DNA of 8,479 nucleotides from positions 1 to 8,479 of the forward strand of contig CAADXH010000052.1 of NCBI GenBank assembly GCA_900752975.1, read 5' to 3'. Position numbers and translations under genes: made by a program. The DNA is from Bacilli bacterium (lineage in GTDB: Bacteria; Bacillota_I; Bacilli_A; ML615J-28; CAG-313). Below the pieces are notes generated by a model. That model was not told where the DNA came from, did not search any database, and was given only the letters and a program-made list of their open reading frames with translations. Shown here in pieces: positions 6,148 to 8,479 of this stretch. Position 1 is the first letter of the stretch, and the number at the start of each line of letters is the position of its first letter.

Positions 6148-7419
6148 AAATCATATGAAATTGTTATGATTGTTGCAATTTGTATATTAGTAGTCTTTTC
6201 GGCTTTCTTTTCATCTTGCGAAATAGCTTACTCAACGGTTAGCAAAATAAGACTTAAAAAAGAATCAGAAAAAAATAATAAAAATGCTCTTGCAGCAATC
6301 TCAATCATTGATAATTACCCAATTTTACTATCAACAGTTCTAGTTGGTAATAATTTAGTTAACATTTTAATTTCATCACTTGGTACTCTAATTGCAGTTA
6401 GACACTTTGGAGAAGAGTTAGGTCCGATATTATCAACTATTATCCTTACAGTAGTGGTTTTAATATTCGGTGAAATTATTCCCAAAACATTTGGTACTAA
6501 ATATGCGTATAGATTATCACTTTTATACACTAACATTTTCAAATTCTTTAAAGTGATTTTCTATCCTTTAAGTTTTATTATTAATAAATTTGTTTCATTC
6601 TTACTAAGAAATTATAAAGAGGATGAACCTGTACCAACCGCAACCGATGAGGAGTTAATTACTATTGCTGAAGAACTTGAAGAAGAAGGGGTTATTGATC
6701 AAGATGATGCTGAGTTAATCAAGTCAGCAATTGACTTCTGTGATGTTACTGCTCATGAAATAATGATTCCTCGTGTTGATGTTTTCGCAATTAACATTGA
6801 TGATTCAACCGAAGAAATCTTAAATGATGAGCTAATTTACAAATATTCACGAGTACCTGTTTACGAAGATACAATCGATAATATTATTGGTATTTTAAAT
6901 ACTACTGAATTAATTAAAAAAGTATTATCAAATGAACCTATCGACATTCGTTCAATGCTTTCAAAGCCTTATTTTGTTCATAAGACTAAAGCAATCTCTA
7001 ATATCTTAACGGAACTTAAGAAAAACCATTTACACATAGCGGTTGTCATTGATGAATTTGGTGGTGTTATGGGTATTTTAACCGCAGAAGATATTATTGA
7101 AGAGTTAATAGGTGACGTGTTTGATGAAATGGATGAAGTTGTTCTTGATTATGAACAACTAGATGAACACACATACAAGGTTGATGGGGATATGAATATT
7201 TATGACTTTTTTGAGCTAATTGATTATGATGATCGCGATTTTGAAGCCGAATATACAACAGTTGGCGGATGGTGTACTGACATTTTAGAAAAGTTCCCAG
7301 AAGTAGGTGAGACTTTTACTTTCGCAAATGTTAAAGTTACTATCATGGAAGTCGATAAAATGCGTGTTGAAAATGTCAAGGTTGAAATTGAAGAAACAAC
7401 TGAAGATGATAAAAAATAG
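6145..7419 (+). CDS. CNNM/CorC-family membrane protein (DUF21-CBS-CorC_HlyC), full length
   Basis: This 424-residue protein has the complete three-part architecture of bacterial CorC/CNNM proteins, which mediate Na+-coupled Mg2+ export in characterised members. The DUF21 domain (about 5-155) has hydrophobic segments near 5-22, 60-85, 92-111 and 125-154, and the motifs FFSSCEIAYS (21-30), VGNNLVNI (67-74) and FGEIIPK (108-114). An acidic helical linker (TDEELITIAEELEEEGVID, 167-185) leads to a CBS pair. CBS1 contains MIPR (207-210) and SRVPVY (235-240). CBS2 contains VIDEFGGVMGILTAEDIIEE (301-320). The C-terminal CorC_HlyC domain (about 340-415) includes YKVDGDM (344-350) and TVGGW (372-376). 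The ATG overlaps the upstream paralogue's stop. It is the last gene of the proS operon, and its TAG lies inside the terminator stem. Which cation it moves cannot be read from the sequence. Older 'hemolysin' naming for this family should not be taken literally. Confidence 0.93.
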   Translation: MKSYEIVMIVAICILVVFSAFFSSCEIAYSTVSKIRLKKESEKNNKNALAAISIIDNYPILLSTVLVGNNLVNILISSLGTLIAVRHFGEELGPILSTIILTVVVLIFGEIIPKTFGTKYAYRLSLLYTNIFKFFKVIFYPLSFIINKFVSFLLRNYKEDEPVPTATDEELITIAEELEEEGVIDQDDAELIKSAIDFCDVTAHEIMIPRVDVFAINIDDSTEEILNDELIYKYSRVPVYEDTIDNIIGILNTTELIKKVLSNEPIDIRSMLSKPYFVHKTKAISNILTELKKNHLHIAVVIDEFGGVMGILTAEDIIEELIGDVFDEMDEVVLDYEQLDEHTYKVDGDMNIYDFFELIDYDDRDFEAEYTTVGGWCTDILEKFPEVGETFTFANVKVTIMEVDKMRVENVKVEIEETTEDDKK

Positions 7420-7440
7420 CAGATTATTTCTGCTATTTTT
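7412..7440. terminator. shared bidirectional terminator between convergent genes
   Basis: An 11-bp perfect stem, AAAAATAGCAG (7412-7422) with CTGCTATTTTT (7430-7440), encloses a 7-base loop. Each strand ends in five or more T residues, so it can terminate both the proS operon and the opposing minus-strand gene. The TAG stops of both genes (7417-7419 forward, 7433-7435 reverse) lie in opposite arms and pair with each other. Confidence 0.88.
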
Positions 7441-7957
7441 CGTCATTTATATTTTTAAAAAGGGTAAAGTCGTTACAGTTCATTATTCTAATACCATAAA
7501 CATTCGTCATAGGTGTTACAAAAATGATTTCACATTCATTAATGTACATTACAGTTTGTTTGCTTTCAGGAATTAAAACCACAACTCTTGTGACTTCATT
7601 ATTTTGATAGTTCATAAAACCAGCAATACTTGATAAATATTTTTTATTAGGTTGAACTCTACCTGGTGTGGCTCCTGCCCCATATTTGATTTCCCAAGTA
7701 ACCTTGTTATTAATTTGTACTTCCGCATAACTTGGAATGGAAATTACTTTTAGGGCAAATTTCTTATCGTAAATTTTAAGGTCGTAATTATATAAGGAAT
7801 TACTGCTTTTTTGAAGTTCATAGTTTTCTTGGTATCTTTTTTCTAAAAATTCCTTTAGGGATGATTCAAAACTATTTTTGTGCTTTATTGGTTTAATGAT
7901 ACTGATGGTGATAAATATTAAAATTATTACACCTATAACGATTAAAAAATATATCAT
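7433..7957 (-). CDS. membrane-anchored protein of unknown function, possible nuclease-fold domain
   Basis: This encodes a 174-residue protein that I do not recognise. Residues 2-22 form one strongly hydrophobic segment followed by KPIKHK, which predicts an N-terminal anchor with the remainder in the cytoplasm. A charged helix (about 28-55) precedes what reads as alternating strands and helices: YDLKIYD (58-64), FALKVISI, VTWEIKYGAG (86-95), a helix around 105-118, VTRVVVLIP (122-130) and CEIIFVTP...YGIRIM (142-159). An acidic residue (Asp59) followed by a strand with ExK (Glu89-Lys91) recalls the PD-(D/E)XK nuclease core, but the Asp-to-Glu gap is longer than usual and the match is weak. The start is firm: AAGGAG (complement of 7965-7970) sits just before the ATG, with a good promoter upstream. 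It is a single-gene unit, convergent with the CNNM genes and divergent from the gene at 8010. Confidence 0.8.
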   Translation of the reverse strand: MIYFLIVIGVIILIFITISIIKPIKHKNSFESSLKEFLEKRYQENYELQKSSNSLYNYDLKIYDKKFALKVISIPSYAEVQINNKVTWEIKYGAGATPGRVQPNKKYLSSIAGFMNYQNNEVTRVVVLIPESKQTVMYINECEIIFVTPMTNVYGIRIMNCNDFTLFKNINDEK

Positions 7958-7976
7958 ATAATTTCTCCTTTTTTAT

Positions 7977-8005
7977 ATTTTAACTTATCTTTTTACTTTT
8001 TGCAA
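7977..8005 (-). promoter_or_regulatory. promoter of the minus-strand membrane-protein gene
   Basis: Read on the minus strand, TTGCAA (8005-8000) is followed after 17 bases by TAAAAT (7982-7977). Transcription should start near 7970, right at the AAGGAG ribosome binding site and about 13 bases before the ATG at 7957. The -35 hexamer is itself a palindrome. Confidence 0.7.
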
Positions 8006-8009
8006 GACA

Positions 8010-8396
8010 TTGGCTTATACAACCATCATTATTATTGCATATTCTATAGTGGTGATAATAATGATTTTAATTATTGGTAATATGGATAAACAATTACAAA
8101 ACTTTGTCAAAAATAGCAAATTTAAAGAACGTATGATGATTATTAATAAAATGTGTAATGTTAAAACCATAACAGATGATGTTGATGTAATAATACCTTT
8201 TCAAATAATTCTTAAAAATGGTTTAGTTTCAAACACTGCAGTTCACCTTGAAGAATTAGTCATTACATTAAATGTTAGAAAAATAGTTTATACAAATATT
8301 TACAACAAGCAAATTATGGAATATCTAGAAAAAACATACAACGTCGAAACTGAATATTTTAATTTATCAGATAATAGTAATAACTTACTTTTCTAA
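8010..8396 (+). CDS. small membrane-anchored protein of unknown function
   Basis: This encodes up to 128 residues that I do not recognise. From a TTG start at 8010 the product opens with one hydrophobic segment (about residues 4-23, rich in I and V). A basic stretch (DKQLQNFVKNSKFKER, 26-41) then predicts an inside-facing C-terminal domain. The rest alternates strand-like segments (VDVIIPFQIIL, 58-68; KIVYTNIY, 91-98) with short helices and has no catalytic motif I can name. The start is uncertain. TTG 8010 has no clear ribosome binding site but keeps the whole membrane segment. GTG codons at 8049 and 8052 are alternatives, and ATG 8061 has GGTGAT (8051-8056) at good spacing but would cut the segment to a few residues. 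TAA is followed in frame by TGA. The gene is divergent from the minus-strand gene, 52 bases apart, and no convincing promoter is seen for it. Confidence 0.7.
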   Translation: MAYTTIIIIAYSIVVIIMILIIGNMDKQLQNFVKNSKFKERMMIINKMCNVKTITDDVDVIIPFQIILKNGLVSNTAVHLEELVITLNVRKIVYTNIYNKQIMEYLEKTYNVETEYFNLSDNSNNLLF

Positions 8397-8431
8397 TGAC
8401 GGTTTGTCAATCATCGTGCACAAAATTGTGC
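8397..8431. repeat. two small inverted repeats after the unknown gene
   Basis: TGAC-GGTTT-GTCA (8397-8409) and GCACA-AAAT-TGTGC (8418-8431, extendable to a 6-bp stem with a 2-base loop) are short dyads in the 83-base tail of the window. Neither is followed by a T-run, so they do not look like terminators. The second lies just upstream of the promoter at 8449 and could be an operator, though short dyads also occur by chance. Confidence 0.35.
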
Positions 8432-8465
8432 CCTAGATTAATGGGTTTTGTTATAATTATCTAGG
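8432..8465. repeat. inverted repeat CCTAGAT/ATCTAGG around the right-edge promoter
   Basis: CCTAGAT (8432-8438) and ATCTAGG (8459-8465) form a perfect 7-bp dyad. With one bulged T it extends three more pairs. The 20-base centre contains an extended -10 element. This is the layout of a repressor site placed over a promoter, or of a hairpin; no family-specific operator is recognised. Confidence 0.45.
8449..8457 (+). promoter_or_regulatory. extended -10 promoter for a gene beyond the right edge
   Basis: TGTTATAAT (8449-8457) is a consensus extended -10 element. No good -35 is present at the expected distance; the nearest candidate, TTGTGC (8426-8431), leaves an overlong 20-base spacer. Transcription would start near 8464. 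GGGGA at the very end (8475-8479) may be the ribosome binding site of the next gene. Confidence 0.6.
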
Positions 8466-8479
8466 AATTCAATTGGGGA

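Noticed and set aside
5140..6542. Minus-strand open frames opposite the membrane domains of both CNNM/CorC genes (5140-5472 and 6315-6542)
   Set aside because: They arise from the hydrophobic codon pattern of the DUF21 domains and occupy comparable positions in both paralogues; no initiation signals.
7307..7576. Forward open frame crossing from the CNNM/CorC gene into the convergent region
   Set aside because: It overlaps two real genes, crosses the bidirectional terminator, and its product resembles no protein.
7958..8009. Forward promoter for the gene at 8010 (TATATT at 7974-7979)
   Set aside because: No matching -35 is present, and the same bases are better explained as the -10 region of the minus-strand promoter.
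1..8479. CRISPR array, insertion sequence, prophage or toxin-antitoxin module
   Set aside because: No regularly spaced repeats, transposase, integrase, terminal repeats or recognisable toxin or antitoxin genes were found on reading either strand.

Overview
This is an AT-rich stretch (well under 40% G+C by eye) with strong purine-rich ribosome binding sites, sigma-A-like promoters and compact overlapping gene pairs. It looks like a low-G+C Gram-positive bacterium, in or near Bacilli, Erysipelotrichia or the free-living relatives of Mollicutes. Long reading frames stay open without in-frame TGA and tryptophan is encoded by TGG, so the standard bacterial code fits. The prolyl-tRNA synthetase is the long bacterial type with an editing domain, which also argues against Mycoplasma proper. 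The species cannot be named from the window.

Layout: (1) Positions 1-188 hold the tail or 3' UTR of an upstream transcription unit, with a GGGGGT/ACCCCC stem-loop and a good intrinsic terminator. (2) Positions 189-428 encode a 79-residue SpoVIF-like protein followed by a weak terminator. (3) Positions 521-3252 are a two-gene operon for the TldD/TldE (PmbA) metalloprotease pair, with its own extended -10 promoter and terminator. (4) Positions 3293-7440 are an operon starting from a near-consensus promoter: proS, then two CNNM/CorC-type (DUF21 plus CBS) membrane proteins, of which the first is a shorter paralogue lacking the C-terminal CorC_HlyC domain. (5) A minus-strand gene for a small membrane-anchored protein (7957-7433) converges on this operon, and the two units share one palindromic terminator that contains both stop codons. 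(6) A divergent gene for another small membrane-anchored protein of unknown function lies at 8010-8396. (7) The right edge carries an extended -10 promoter set within inverted repeats, evidently for a gene beyond the window.

Most of this is core housekeeping: peptide maturation or turnover (TldD/E), proline charging (ProS) and divalent-cation transport (CNNM/CorC). The two paralogous pairs, tldD-tldE and the CNNM pair, have the same junction, GGAGGT-N8-ATG with a TAATG overlap, as expected for subunits made in matched amounts. I see no CRISPR array, insertion sequence, prophage, toxin-antitoxin or defence module. The least explained part is the small membrane-protein cluster at 7433-8396. No clearly new system stands out.
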